The notes beneath the pieces were generated by a model that was not told the origin of the DNA, searched no databases, and saw nothing but the letters and a program-made list of their open reading frames with translations. DNA of 54,141 nt from Hyphochytrium catenoides (Eukaryota > Sar > Hyphochytriomycetes > Hyphochytriales > Hyphochytriaceae). Below, in pieces: positions 1 to 10,054 of the stretch (its first letter is position 1; each line of letters starts with the position of its first letter). The position numbers and the translations under genes were made by a program. The stretch is from NCBI GenBank assembly GCA_900088475.1, contig FLMG01000100.1, positions 1 through 54,141 on the forward strand, read 5' to 3'.

Positions 1-2
1 AG

Positions 3-122
3 GCGGGCAAGCCTTTCGCACTCTCTCTCTACCGACTCGAACTTCCATTCGAACAGGACCGCGGTTACGTCCCTTTCAGCACTAGGGATAAGGGCCTCCA
101 CACCAATTCCCGGGATAAGTGA
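3..122 (+). CDS. Possible C-terminal end of an upstream gene (partial)
   Basis: The reading frame beginning at base 3 is open for 39 codons to a TGA at 120-122. The translation has a balanced, protein-like composition (for example FEQDRGYVPFSTRDKGLH) rather than the serine-rich look of the microsatellite frames. It would be the 3' end of a gene that starts left of the window. Another frame starting at base 1 is also open to about 279, so the choice of frame is an inference. No family is recognised. Confidence 0.35.
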   Translation, partial: AGKPFALSLYRLELPFEQDRGYVPFSTRDKGLHTNSRDK

Positions 123-739
123 AGAAGAAGAGGAAAAGATGAGAAAGATAACGCTGCTAAAAAAAAAGAGCCCGAAGGTATTCTTTGCCTTAGAAACCAT
201 ATTTAACTATCTTCACAGTCCCGTGGTCTTCTCCAAACCACGACCAAGGAATGGCTGGTTTCTGAAGAAGAGAGAGTGATGCAAAAGAAGCACAAGAGCA
301 AATCAAGGAAAGCGACAGAGAGTCACGAGCTTGGCTAGAGAGAAGAGAAAACAAAATGGAAGAGAGAGAGGGGGAGAGAGCACAAGAGAGACAGATAACG
401 TATTCTCTTCCTTTCTCTCTTCACGACGTCCACTTTGATGATCAGCAACAGTATATGCTGCGCTATAGAATGGCACAAGAAGGCAACTTGCAACTACGCT
501 GCGGACAAGTCATGGGGTTGCAAAGGCAGCGAAAGGATAGAAAGAGAAAAGAGGAAGGGAGATCGAGAGAATAATGAAAGAGAAAGAGTCATACTACTAA
601 TAGAGTAGAAGACCACATAGGATGATGGAGAAGCTGAGAATGGTTCTCGCCTTTGACTTCAACGTGTCAGAAAAATGAGGTAAGATAGACGACATACGGT
701 TACTTCATGCCACGTGACAAGTTTGTGAAGGATGAATAG

Positions 740-1594
740 TAGCGACATTCTGCAAGCACTCCCAAATCGGATGGACGAGAATCGGACGGATGAACTTTTG
801 AGATTTTTAAAAATGGAGCCTGCAACGGCCACTGACGTCATTTCGTGTCACACCCATTTCATCCGATTTTCATCCGATTTCTCGTTCGTCCGGAAATTTG
901 CTAGTTCCGGATGAAATGGTGGGTATCCGTCCGATTTGCATACCCACCCCGACTAAGAAAGGCAAATCGGATGAACCTAAACGAGAGGCTTTGGCGCGAA
1001 AATCCTCCTTTCGCGCCAAAATATTGAGAATATTGCTTCTTTTATTCTGCTTTAATTGGTTACCTATTCCGTATATCGGCATATTGCGTAAGAATCAAAA
1101 ATTCTCTGAGAAAAATGTGGTTACGATCAGAAATCTTGGCTCGCCAACATAATGTTCTAAAGTCTAATACATTTGGCTATATACGTGCTACGATTTAGAA
1201 CAAATGGAAACCTCATACATAATAACTCACGCAAAAATATTTGACCCAGAGCGAGTCTGCTGACAACAAGCAGCTAAGGCCTTACATAACAATGTCTGCT
1301 CTGCAAAGTTCACGAATTCTCTAGCAAAGGGATGCGAGAAGTGCCTGCTACCATCTTCTCATCAGTTCCATCATCACTGAAACGTTTCCTTAGTTTTCGC
1401 TTATTTCACGCTATTTTCCAGAAATGTTTCATCAGGTTGATCTCGTCCATCCGGAGGAAAAGTGACGGCTTGCAGAACACTTTTTGCACTCAAATCGGAC
1501 GAAGTGGTCGGTCTCAAATCGGACGAAGTATCCAGAGGTTTCGTCCGTCCGATTCTCGTCCGTCCAGAATTTTGAGGCTTGCAGAAAGTCGCTA
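740..1594. mobile_element. Candidate degenerate terminal-inverted-repeat element
   Basis: The left end begins TAGCGACATTCTGCAAGC at 740. The right end, read on the minus strand from 1594, begins TAGCGACTTTCTGCAAGC. Just inside both ends, in opposite orientation, is GGACGAGAATCGGACGGA or a one-base variant. The interior repeats ATCGGATG and TCGGACGA motifs many times in both orientations. This matches a non-autonomous DNA transposon or MITE of about 855 bp. No transposase ORF and no clear target-site duplication were seen. Confidence 0.5.
990..1020. repeat. Perfect 12-bp inverted repeat of E2F-like sites
   Basis: TTTGGCGCGAAA at 990-1001 is followed after 7 nt by its exact reverse complement TTTCGCGCCAAA at 1009-1020. 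Each arm matches the E2F/DP consensus core TTTSGCGC. The arms could form a hairpin or bind two dimers. It lies inside the candidate inverted-repeat element. Confidence 0.6.
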
Positions 1595-3646
1595 GTGTGT
1601 ACAACAGAGGTAATACTGAGACGCTGTTGGACAGAGAGAGAGAGGAGAGAGATGCGGGATGGAGAGGATACCGGCCAGGTTCCTTTTCCTGATGACTAGA
1701 ACACAGTAGTCTCTGCCACGAGAGCAGTATTGAAGGTGAACAAACGGCTGTCGCCTCCATTCCATGTTTCGCCTTCTTTACCATATAGTTCTACCATCAG
1801 TTTTCTTTATCTCTTTCCTCTCCTTTTCCCGAATGTACTTCCCCTTCTCTCTCTTTTTGCTCCTTCTTCCTTCTCTTTTACGAGCTTCTTCCCCTTCCAT
1901 CTCCCTGTCAACATGCAGTGGTGAGAAAGGTGAGGAACGGAGGCTGAAAAGACAGTTGCAAGATACGGTTATTAGTTGTCCGATACTGCGCTGAGCTCAA
2001 GTTCGTTGCTAATGGCGGCACTGCTGATAACAGGGAATGGACGGAAGGGATCTAAGAGGCAGCGACTGCGAGTAGAAGGGGAGAGACTATTGATTGACTG
2101 AGAGAAGAAAAGGGGAGAGGAAGAGCCGTTTTTAGATGGAGAGTGTGTCTTTTACTAGAGCGAGAGACGGAGGAACGAATATTACTACTCTCCAGAAAAG
2201 GAAGCATTTAGTTCTACTTACTCTATTGTATAACCTAGAAGAGAGAAAATGACAAGAATGAGATGGAAGGACTGAATGAATAATAAGAGATGAAGAAAGA
2301 CCAGAAGAAGACGGACGAGCAAGCGAGTAGGACGAGAGGAGCACCAACACTCTCGCTATCTGTCTCTATCAACTATCAACATCGAACTAGAAGAGATCCA
2401 TCCCTCCGTGAAGAATCGTCTGTCTTAGACCCGCCTGTCTCTTTCCAGTACCGTCTTTATCCTCCTACTCGTACCGAAGCTGCAGTTAAGAAGATAGACG
2501 GAGCGCGAGGATAGGGTGGAGCAAAGAAGGAAAGTAGGAACGACTGGAAAAACACACACACCCAGCAGCTGTGTCTACCCTTCATCAAAATAGGAAGACG
2601 ATGGGGCGAAAGCTGCCGGATAGGCGCTGAGTTTTACAATTGTGTAATAAGGGCAGGAACTTGAGGAGATCCAAGATCAGGAATCAGTAGTGTAGGCTTA
2701 TTATTCGTTCCTTAGACCGTATGGTGACGGGCTAGAGTTGAGAGGGTAGGTCACTACAGTACTTTATTTCCCAATAGTTGAGGGGCCACTACTCTACTGC
2801 ATGTCTAATTTAGTTGACGGTAAGTAAGACGGCATAATAACAGCAAATAATGCAAAAAGGCCTACTACTAACTAGAACTACAACGAGATTAGACAACAAG
2901 CAAAAAAAGACTTGTAGTTCTACTGTTCTACTCTATTTTTCATGGGTTGAGGGTAAATATAGCTGTAAATACTGTAACACCACTCGTCGCCAGTGCTGCC
3001 TGTACTACTATCAGAGTAAATCCTCATTGAAGACGGAGTAGAATTATGTGCTTTCGATCTGTATATATTCCATCTCCTCTTCATCAAAACAGTATTGTAC
3101 TACTGTAGTCATCCTAGAGAATTGTTCGATTAAAGGTTGAACTCGGCATAGAAACTAAGAAGTAGTAGTAGCCCTCTTCTAAAAGTACTGGTCAAGGGTT
3201 GGCTATCTTGTAGTACCTCTCGTGTTAACCGCTCCGCCCTAACACATGTGGTCCTGTTTTACTATTCTCTCATCAACGAAACGGACACCCGAAATAAGAA
3301 GACCAATCTTTGCCGACCTTTGTTGTTGTTGCTCATGAGCATGAGGCCAGCGTCGGGGACCTCCCATCATGAAAAGAAGGAAGGCCAATACAGTTCGGAA
3401 AGACGGAGTCGGTCATTTCTTTATATCGCAAGTGGACATCGCTCACGAGCGATAGATAGCACCAAAGCGGACGATTAGAAGGACCGGAAGAGACGAGCCC
3501 GAAACGATAGAGACGGAGAGAGAGACCAAGAATTCAGGAGACGGAGATCTGTGGCCAACAGCAGCTCCTGGCAAGGAAGCCTCGATGAAACTCGCCTCCT
3601 GCTCCTATCGTTAAGAAAGAAGCACCGGCCTTTCTGCTTACCCTAA

Positions 3647-3733
3647 ATGATTGCTTCAATTTTCTGTACTCTTCTTCTTGCTTCATTGGGGTCTAATGCG
3701 GATGATCGTTTTCCTGGCAAGCTGCCTATATAA
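3647..3733 (+). CDS. Short ORF encoding only a signal-peptide-like sequence
   Basis: ATG at 3647 opens a 28-codon ORF ending in TAA. The product starts with a classical signal-peptide pattern (short N-region, hydrophobic FCTLLLASLG, then SNA as a possible cleavage site) and stops soon afterwards. Its last codons overlap the TATA box of the next gene. It could be the decayed start of a secreted-protein gene, an exon of an unseen transcript, or chance. Confidence 0.25.
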   Translation: MIASIFCTLLLASLGSNADDRFPGKLPI

Positions 3734-3735
3734 AT
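3727..3735 (+). promoter_or_regulatory. TATA box of the 3893 gene
   Basis: TATATAAAT lies about 158 nt upstream of the ATG at 3893, a distance close to that of the TATA box before the hydrolase gene at 20 kb. Confidence 0.55.
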
Positions 3736-3892
3736 ATTTGTTCTGTAGTCAGCAGCAGATGATCGTCTCAATTAGCCGCGCAGGTTTCTGAACGAGTAAC
3801 TCATTGTCACTTTCCAAGGACTCAAGTCACCAACCAACTGGCTTTTTGGGAGCTTCTAAGGGATCCAAGGCAGCAATAAGTTACACAACACA

Positions 3893-5014
3893 ATGAGGGT
3901 GCAGATCGATGGACAACCATCGGCAGTTGCTGCGGTGCTTTTGCTGCCCATTTTGGCTGCCATGATGGACAACGTCAGTGGGTTACCTCATTTCGGAGGG
4001 CAACAAAGTGATTACTCGGTGTCCTTGGCGGAAGAAGGATGGACAGAAGGAGCGTTGGCCGCGATGCCTAGCACCCCGGACGTTCTGGCACCCGCGGTCT
4101 CTACAGATCATGATAGTGGCCTGTCAGCGCGTGGACGGGCGCTGTATGCAGGAGTCGAAGCAGAGGTAGCAAAGAACATAGACAGCCGCCCTCCTACAAA
4201 GGAGACCGATGAAGGAATGCCCAACTTATCATCCCCCAGATATTCTAGTGGGAGTCTTCGTGGACTCTCTTCTCCCACTAGCAGTGAGCACTCTGTAGCG
4301 CATATCTGCTGGGAAGCTCGGCGAAACCGCAAATTCTTTGGCGCGAAGGATGACGATTGGCACGTGACACTTGGCGCCTGCAGGAGCAGCGACCTGCATA
4401 TGACAGACAATCCAAACTTGAAGAAGGAAGTAGGGATCCCTGCATGCATATACCCCTCCAAGGGTGGTACAGATCTAACCATGTCCGGTTATGTCGGGAC
4501 CACCTCCACAGACGAAGGACAACAAATTGAGGAGGTTAGAGCATCTCTTCGCTCCAGAGGTAATAGTCAGACGGGACCCACCAAAGTCGGCCCCTATATA
4601 GCCAAGAAGGCGTTATTCGGGGTAGGACTTGGCTTTATGACGGCATTTCCAGTCATTGGCTGGGCCGGTGGTGCTCTGGGTATAGCAGACTCACTCGGCG
4701 AAAATTGCATGCAGACCACAATTTGGAATCTCTCGCGAGAGGCTCTCCCTTGCTGGGACGGCTACAAACCGGAGTCTGGGGTTGACGCAATCAGAGAAAT
4801 TCTCATTAAAGTACATGAGGAGACTTACGGAAGGTCGCCAACTCCAGCCGAGCTCGTGCGGAATGATGAGTTCAGTCTTTTCATGGATGAGAAGCTGAAG
4901 CTCACTGTCTTCCCAACAATATGTCCCTATTCTTTAGTTCATGGCGGGGATCACCTCTTCCATCGCTCACAAGTTATGGACAAGAAGGACTGTCCTGATA
5001 TTCGTCCAGAATAG
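3893..5014 (+). CDS. Secreted cysteine-containing protein of unknown function
   Basis: A single uninterrupted ORF of 373 codons. Residues 1-30 look like a signal peptide: a short polar start, the hydrophobic run VAAVLLLPILAAM, and a small-residue cleavage region before LPHFGG. The middle is acidic and Ser/Pro-rich (roughly residues 30-130). The C-terminal half carries seven cysteines, which could form disulfides in an extracellular protein, and one strongly hydrophobic glycine-rich helix (about 245-275, FGVGLGFMTAFPVIGWAGG) that could insert in a membrane. A TATATAAAT box lies about 158 nt upstream and AATAAA about 78 nt downstream of the stop. No known family was recognised. Unlike most neighbours it has no intron, so it could be a recent, fast-evolving or lineage-specific gene. 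Confidence 0.7.
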   Translation: MRVQIDGQPSAVAAVLLLPILAAMMDNVSGLPHFGGQQSDYSVSLAEEGWTEGALAAMPSTPDVLAPAVSTDHDSGLSARGRALYAGVEAEVAKNIDSRPPTKETDEGMPNLSSPRYSSGSLRGLSSPTSSEHSVAHICWEARRNRKFFGAKDDDWHVTLGACRSSDLHMTDNPNLKKEVGIPACIYPSKGGTDLTMSGYVGTTSTDEGQQIEEVRASLRSRGNSQTGPTKVGPYIAKKALFGVGLGFMTAFPVIGWAGGALGIADSLGENCMQTTIWNLSREALPCWDGYKPESGVDAIREILIKVHEETYGRSPTPAELVRNDEFSLFMDEKLKLTVFPTICPYSLVHGGDHLFHRSQVMDKKDCPDIRPE

Positions 5015-5091
5015 GGCAACGGATCATCAGCTAGAAAAGCATAGTCCGGTCGTATTTCTTTGTGGTCGTCTTTCGTTGTGATTGAGTAACT

Positions 5092-5097
5092 AATAAA
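5092..5097 (+). terminator. Polyadenylation signal
   Basis: AATAAA lies about 78 nt after the stop codon of the secreted-protein gene, in the transcribed orientation. Confidence 0.5.
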
Positions 5098-6717
5098 GGC
5101 TCTATCTTCATGTCCGCTTGGCCTTCGCCTACAGGGCAAGTACCAAGGTTTCCTTTCGGCGAAGACCTTTTGTATGTTCGGCGTGCCGTAGAGTGAGAGG
5201 GCCAAGAAGGCGCCGGTCTCAAAATGAGTGATGATCAATCAACAAATACCGTCAGCCATGAACGTGCTGCTGAAGGACACGAGTGATCCACTGATGACGC
5301 TATAGTGCACATTTTGCTTGCAGCTACTTTCTTATCAGCTTGTGCAGGGCAGACAACCGCGAACAAGCGTCAATCATGGTTGACCCTCGCTCTGCCACAG
5401 GGCCCGCCAAGCAAAGAAAAAGCTCCATCTGATGTGCTTGGCAAGCAGCCACCTCGGTGTGTCGCTTACACTGCTAAACAGCCATCTGCTCTTCGGACCG
5501 ATCAAAGACGTGGGAAGTGACTTTTTCCACAGAAGGCGCATGCCTCGACACCGGACGCGGTTGATCCGGAAACACTATCAAAAAGCGGGTAAAGCAAAGC
5601 CACTGCCGGCCGGGAGAAAGAGTGATGAGAAGAAAGCACGTATTACTTGTTCCGTTTTAGGACACCCTTGCATTTGCTGGGTATTCGAAGGGCGGGCAGA
5701 GAGCGGTGGCATGGTTGAACACATAAAAGACAGACACCAAGGAAGCGGCCTATCAGGGCACTATAGAGACAAAAAAAGGTCCACGAAAGGAGCAGCTCGG
5801 TGAGGAATCGCTTTTTGCAAGTTCGGAGCTAGACGGTGGGACGGTACGGGAGAGAGGAAAGGTCTTCATGAGCAACCGAAGAAGGCTGGCCCGAGGTTGT
5901 AGAGAGGAAAAAGCGAGAGACGGGCCAAGACAAGGCTGCGTGGCCGGACATGCTTGAGCAGCTTGTCTAGACTCTGCTCAAGGTCTGCGCAACTCTTCTC
6001 CGTCGTTGGAATGCAGGGCTGAGAGATGGCTACATTTCTATTACCAGGCGGAAGGAGTTAGTCATAGACATCACCAAGTGATCATCATTCTGCACTGTCC
6101 GTCCTTCTATCCTCGTCAGCATGACAGCGTATGACGATCATCTTGCACTTTCCTTAGAATGCCGATCCTCCAGTCTTGGCCCTACAAAGTACTAGCATCA
6201 CAGCTCCTGCAGGACACTGCGTCAACTACTTTCCAGTGAGAATGACTGTTTCGGCCGGCCTCGAAGTGAGGATGATGAGTGGCGATGTGTCGTTGCTGCT
6301 GCCGCGAACCAAAGTATGAAGTGTCACTATGAGGGTCTCTTCACTCACTGCCAGATGCTGACATCAATTCTAACGTTCTTTTCCAATGAAAAGATCATAA
6401 GTCTAGCCCTTATTATAGTAAGATTCAACACTCCTGATCGCATCTGAAACATTCGCATTGGTTGGTGGGCACTTGAAGAAGATTGATGAAGCGGTTTTTT
6501 GGGTTCTGATGATGATCATCTCGATGTCCGCGGCATGGTGGCGGCCGCCACTTCACGCAGACTTCCAAGCAAGTTGTTAATGCTGGACGCTTGCCTCCGC
6601 TGTCTGAGAGAGACGCACGTGTAGTATGGCTATTGCTTCCCTTGGGAGCTAACATATCGGCGGATCATAACTGCTGAACCCTCAGACGAAGTCGAGTTTG
6701 CTCCCTCGAAGTTCAGG
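5098..6717. other. Intergenic stretch
   Basis: Short ORFs only (for example a basic 123-codon frame ending at 5803 and a frame opening near 5305 without an ATG). None shows a domain or a convincing start. The last few hundred bases are probably the promoter and 5' UTR of the import-adaptor gene. No TATA box was seen there. Confidence 0.4.
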
Positions 6718-9700
6718 ATGGGGAAGGCAAAGAAGGCGCGCTCGAAGAGCTCTCGGACCAAGCCCGGTATGACGGCGGCGGTGATGTCGTCAACAGCTCA
6801 CGCTCCGCCTGGTGATCAGCAATCACAAGGTGTCCTTATTGGGGTAGGTGATCTGTTAGCTGGACAATCTTGCTTTCTCGTTTTGGAGCTCTGGAAATCT
6901 CTTATTGCTCTTACAGCTTGAGGCGGAGCAGCCCACGGTTCGAGAAGCCACCTGCATAGCGGTCGCATCAATGTTCGGAGAGCAGATGGACCTGCAACGG
7001 AAGAGGCTTTTGCAGCACCTTCTTCAGGCAGGCCTCGTAGAGAGGCTACTTCAAAGGCTTAAAGATACTCCGAGTATCAGAGTGAATGCTATGGGTGCCT
7101 TAAGGTAGCGGCTTGACCCCTGAGTGTCCGCTTGCTCGTTCACGAGTCTTATGAGAAAAGGCTGACTCTTACTTTGATCCCTTGGCCACGCTGCTTCTTC
7201 CTCTGTCTGGCACTAGGAATGTAAGCATCGCTGGCGGATTCGACATTTGCGAGGAGATGGTATCCAAGGGACTTGTCTCTACGACTTTAGAGATTCTCCA
7301 GCAAACTTTGGCGACTGAGGATTCTTGTTCTGTTTCTGCGTCTTCCCTCCTCGAGCAATCTCTGGCCGTACTTTCTCATCTAAGTGAGGCCAGCGATAGA
7401 GCGGTGCAGCAAATCACTCAGAGTGTGACTGGACTTCAGGCAGTCGTGAGCTGCCTTAACACACGTATTGTCCCTCCCGCAGCGCAGAGTGTAGCCGGTC
7501 AGCTGCTGAACGTTGCCAGTGATAATAACCCTCTCTTGGCAAAGCAGCTTGAAGTTCTTGTTCTGCCAGAGCTAAGCCATCAAGGGCCAATACGTAAGTC
7601 ACTGAAGAAGTCGAGGTTGCCCAAACTCCTCGAACTCCAGCCGGCACTGTGGAGGAAACTGCATAATCCTCTTGCCCTTACATCTTCAAGGAGAGCAGTG
7701 GATGACCTAATGTTCTGTTTGAAGTCTGACCTTAATTGTTGCACGGTCTAAACAGGGGCGATGGACCTTCTGTCAGCCCTGCTGACGAAATCGATAAACT
7801 TTCCAGAGGCTACCCTGTTCCAACGTCTGCAGCTCAGCGGTATTCTGGCTAACCTAGGGCTCTCACTAGACAAGGATAAACGCTTGACCGATGAGGTATT
7901 GGACTAGGCAGCATGTTAGTACTGAATGAGAGCTTACTTTGCAACCCCCCTTGGCCCCGCTCTCAGTGCCTATCGCGGGTTCTTCCAACCGTGCTAGAAG
8001 GGTTAGAGGTTGATGCAAGTGGTGTGCGAGAGATGGCGCTAAGAGTGTCAGAAGAGAAGAAAGAAATGAAAGGGCTTGCGGACGTTGTAAAGACGGACGT
8101 TACGTACGAGGACAATGATCAAGCTCAAAAAGAAGTGGACGATTTGAAGGCGGTAAGAGTTGATTCTAAAGTAACCAACAGTAATTGATGGCTAACCACT
8201 GAGGTAACATAGAGAGCGCTGAAGGCCCAGCAAGTTCAGGATCGGTGGTCACAGAGTGTCAACGTGCTTAAGCTAGCTCTAGAGGTGCTGACGAATATTT
8301 GCGCGGCTGCGGAAGCGGAGGAGGAATTGGTCGACTGGGAGACAGACGAAGAAGATGAAATGGCGGAAGGTAAGTCGCGAGTCATGTCCTCGTACAGGCG
8401 TCGTTCCTGACATAATAAATATGTAGCAAGTGATGTTGGGATTGGCACCGACTCGGTTGCCTCAGACTCACAGTTTAGTCAGGCACTTGAACGGTCTGGA
8501 ATCTTAAACCAGGTGCGCTAGAGCTTAAAAATGAGGGGCTCTCTTCGCAGACTAACTCTACCGTATCCCTGCTTCACCGTTTCTGCCCTAACATATGTAG
8601 CTGGGGGTTATACTGGATGCTCTTTATTATAGCTATGAAGCGGGAATGGATATGGACCTTCTTGAGGACCTCAAGCTGCTCCAGGCCCGCTGCTGCCAGT
8701 GCCTCACAAATCTTGTCCAGCACGTACCAGCGTCGGTCGGTTTACTGGCTTGTCACTGCCTCATTCCTCTTCAGTCAGTGTCTTTGCAAGTTGCGTATTT
8801 TGATGGTAGCAACGAGTTTAGGTCCCACTCTCCTTCTTTTTGCAAGCTCCCCTTTGATCAGTCAGCGTACAACTCTCATTGACCAATCAATCCTGTCGAG
8901 TGCCAACCTGGGAACTGAAAGTGGCTCGTGTCCGAATGCATAGGCGGTCCAAAATGCTCTCCCGGCTCTGTTCGCTTCTCTTCTTTCGAAGCTGAAGGTC
9001 TCTATTGAACAGCAAAACAGCGCTGAGAAGTCTTTAAACACCAATGTCAGCGTCCCTGAAGCGTTGACTGCTGCTATTTGGGCCATCCTTAGACGATCTC
9101 TTGTGGAAGGAATGCCTGTTCCGTTGGAGAAAGAGGAATTAACGGTCCTCACAAGTCTTCTCTCTGCACACTCTCCTTCCACATCTCATCTCAACCCAGA
9201 AGTGCGAGTGCACCTTGCTGGCTGTTTAGGCACACTGGGCCAGTTTCCGCATAACGAGGAGACGAATAAGGTGTGTATGCCGTTGTTGGTCAGATCACGA
9301 GTTATGAGAGGGTAGATGACTTGTGTTGACCTGCTCGAAGCGAAGCGGTGACGGATCAGGCTGCTGACTTAGGAGAGGGATGGCAGGCACGGGTGGTAGC
9401 TCAACGGTTGAAAGGACCCAGCGATGGAAGAGTTAGGAATGGCACAATCATTTTGACATGAGGCTAACCACCCGTCTTCAGCTTGTTGGGCAGGCATTAT
9501 TGAAGGCTTTGGATGATCCTGCTCTCCTTGTCCTCTCCGAAGTCCTGAACGCGATATTCGATGTATACGCAGGGGAAAATCATGATGACACCTTTAGGAC
9601 TCTCAGCTTCCCTAGCAAGCTGGAGGAAGTAGCTGCTGATCTCAAGACAAAGGTATAGATCCTCAAAGTCCCTTGTTCTCTGCCTTCAGTAACCCTAAGA

Positions 9701-9848
9701 CACTGATGCATCTCTCTCCCTCTTTGAATTCTTCCAGTTACGACGGGATGCACGTACTGCCGACCGTGAGGTGTTAGCTCAGGCGAAAGAAGCACGACTT
9801 AACCTCGTCAGGTTTATAAAGTACAAAGCACAGACAATGGGCCGCTAA
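6718..9848 (+). CDS. SYO1: HEATR3/Syo1-like ribosomal-protein import adaptor
   Basis: Armadillo/HEAT-repeat protein of 663 aa in 11 exons: 6718-6843, 6917-7104, 7217-7593, 7756-7895, 7967-8152, 8213-8369, 8427-8512, 8601-8723 (donor least certain), 8944-9270, 9482-9652 and 9738-9848. Phases agree throughout. Evidence for the family is the lysine-rich start MGKAKKARSK, the Arm repeats that follow directly (VRVNAMGALR and RNVSIAGG type), a central acidic insertion (EEELVDWETDEEDEMAE), and the basic end RFIKYKAQTMGR. Known Syo1/HEATR3 proteins bind Rpl5 and Rpl11 cotranslationally and carry them, with 5S RNA, into the nucleus with karyopherin-beta2. The acidic insertion resembles the Rpl11-binding loop of that family. 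Some introns contain CTAAC before the acceptor. It converges on the PHD-HDAC gene, with about 206 bp between stop codons. Confidence 0.85.
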
Positions 9849-10054
9849 GGACATAACAGTTTCTACATTGGTAGAGGCCCCTAGAGCGCGATGAAGACTG
9901 AGACGGGCTTGTATAGCTGGAAACAATTTATGTAGCAAAAGGAGGAGGGGGCAAGTCTATCGAGGCTATGTACAATATTCTGCCTTCCATGAGTCTCCGG
10001 CGCAAGCTCGAGGTGTGATCGCATTCAAAGAGTTCTCAGGAATGACAGAGGCGT

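Larger units (their letters stand above)
123..3640. other. Gene-poor spacer
   Basis: Only short ORFs without family signatures are present. The stretch holds purine-rich DNA (about 120-600), the inverted-repeat element at 740-1594, a palindromic CRE-like TGACGTCA at about 833-840, and short purine/pyrimidine runs. No convincing exon with good codon content was found on either strand. Confidence 0.5.
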
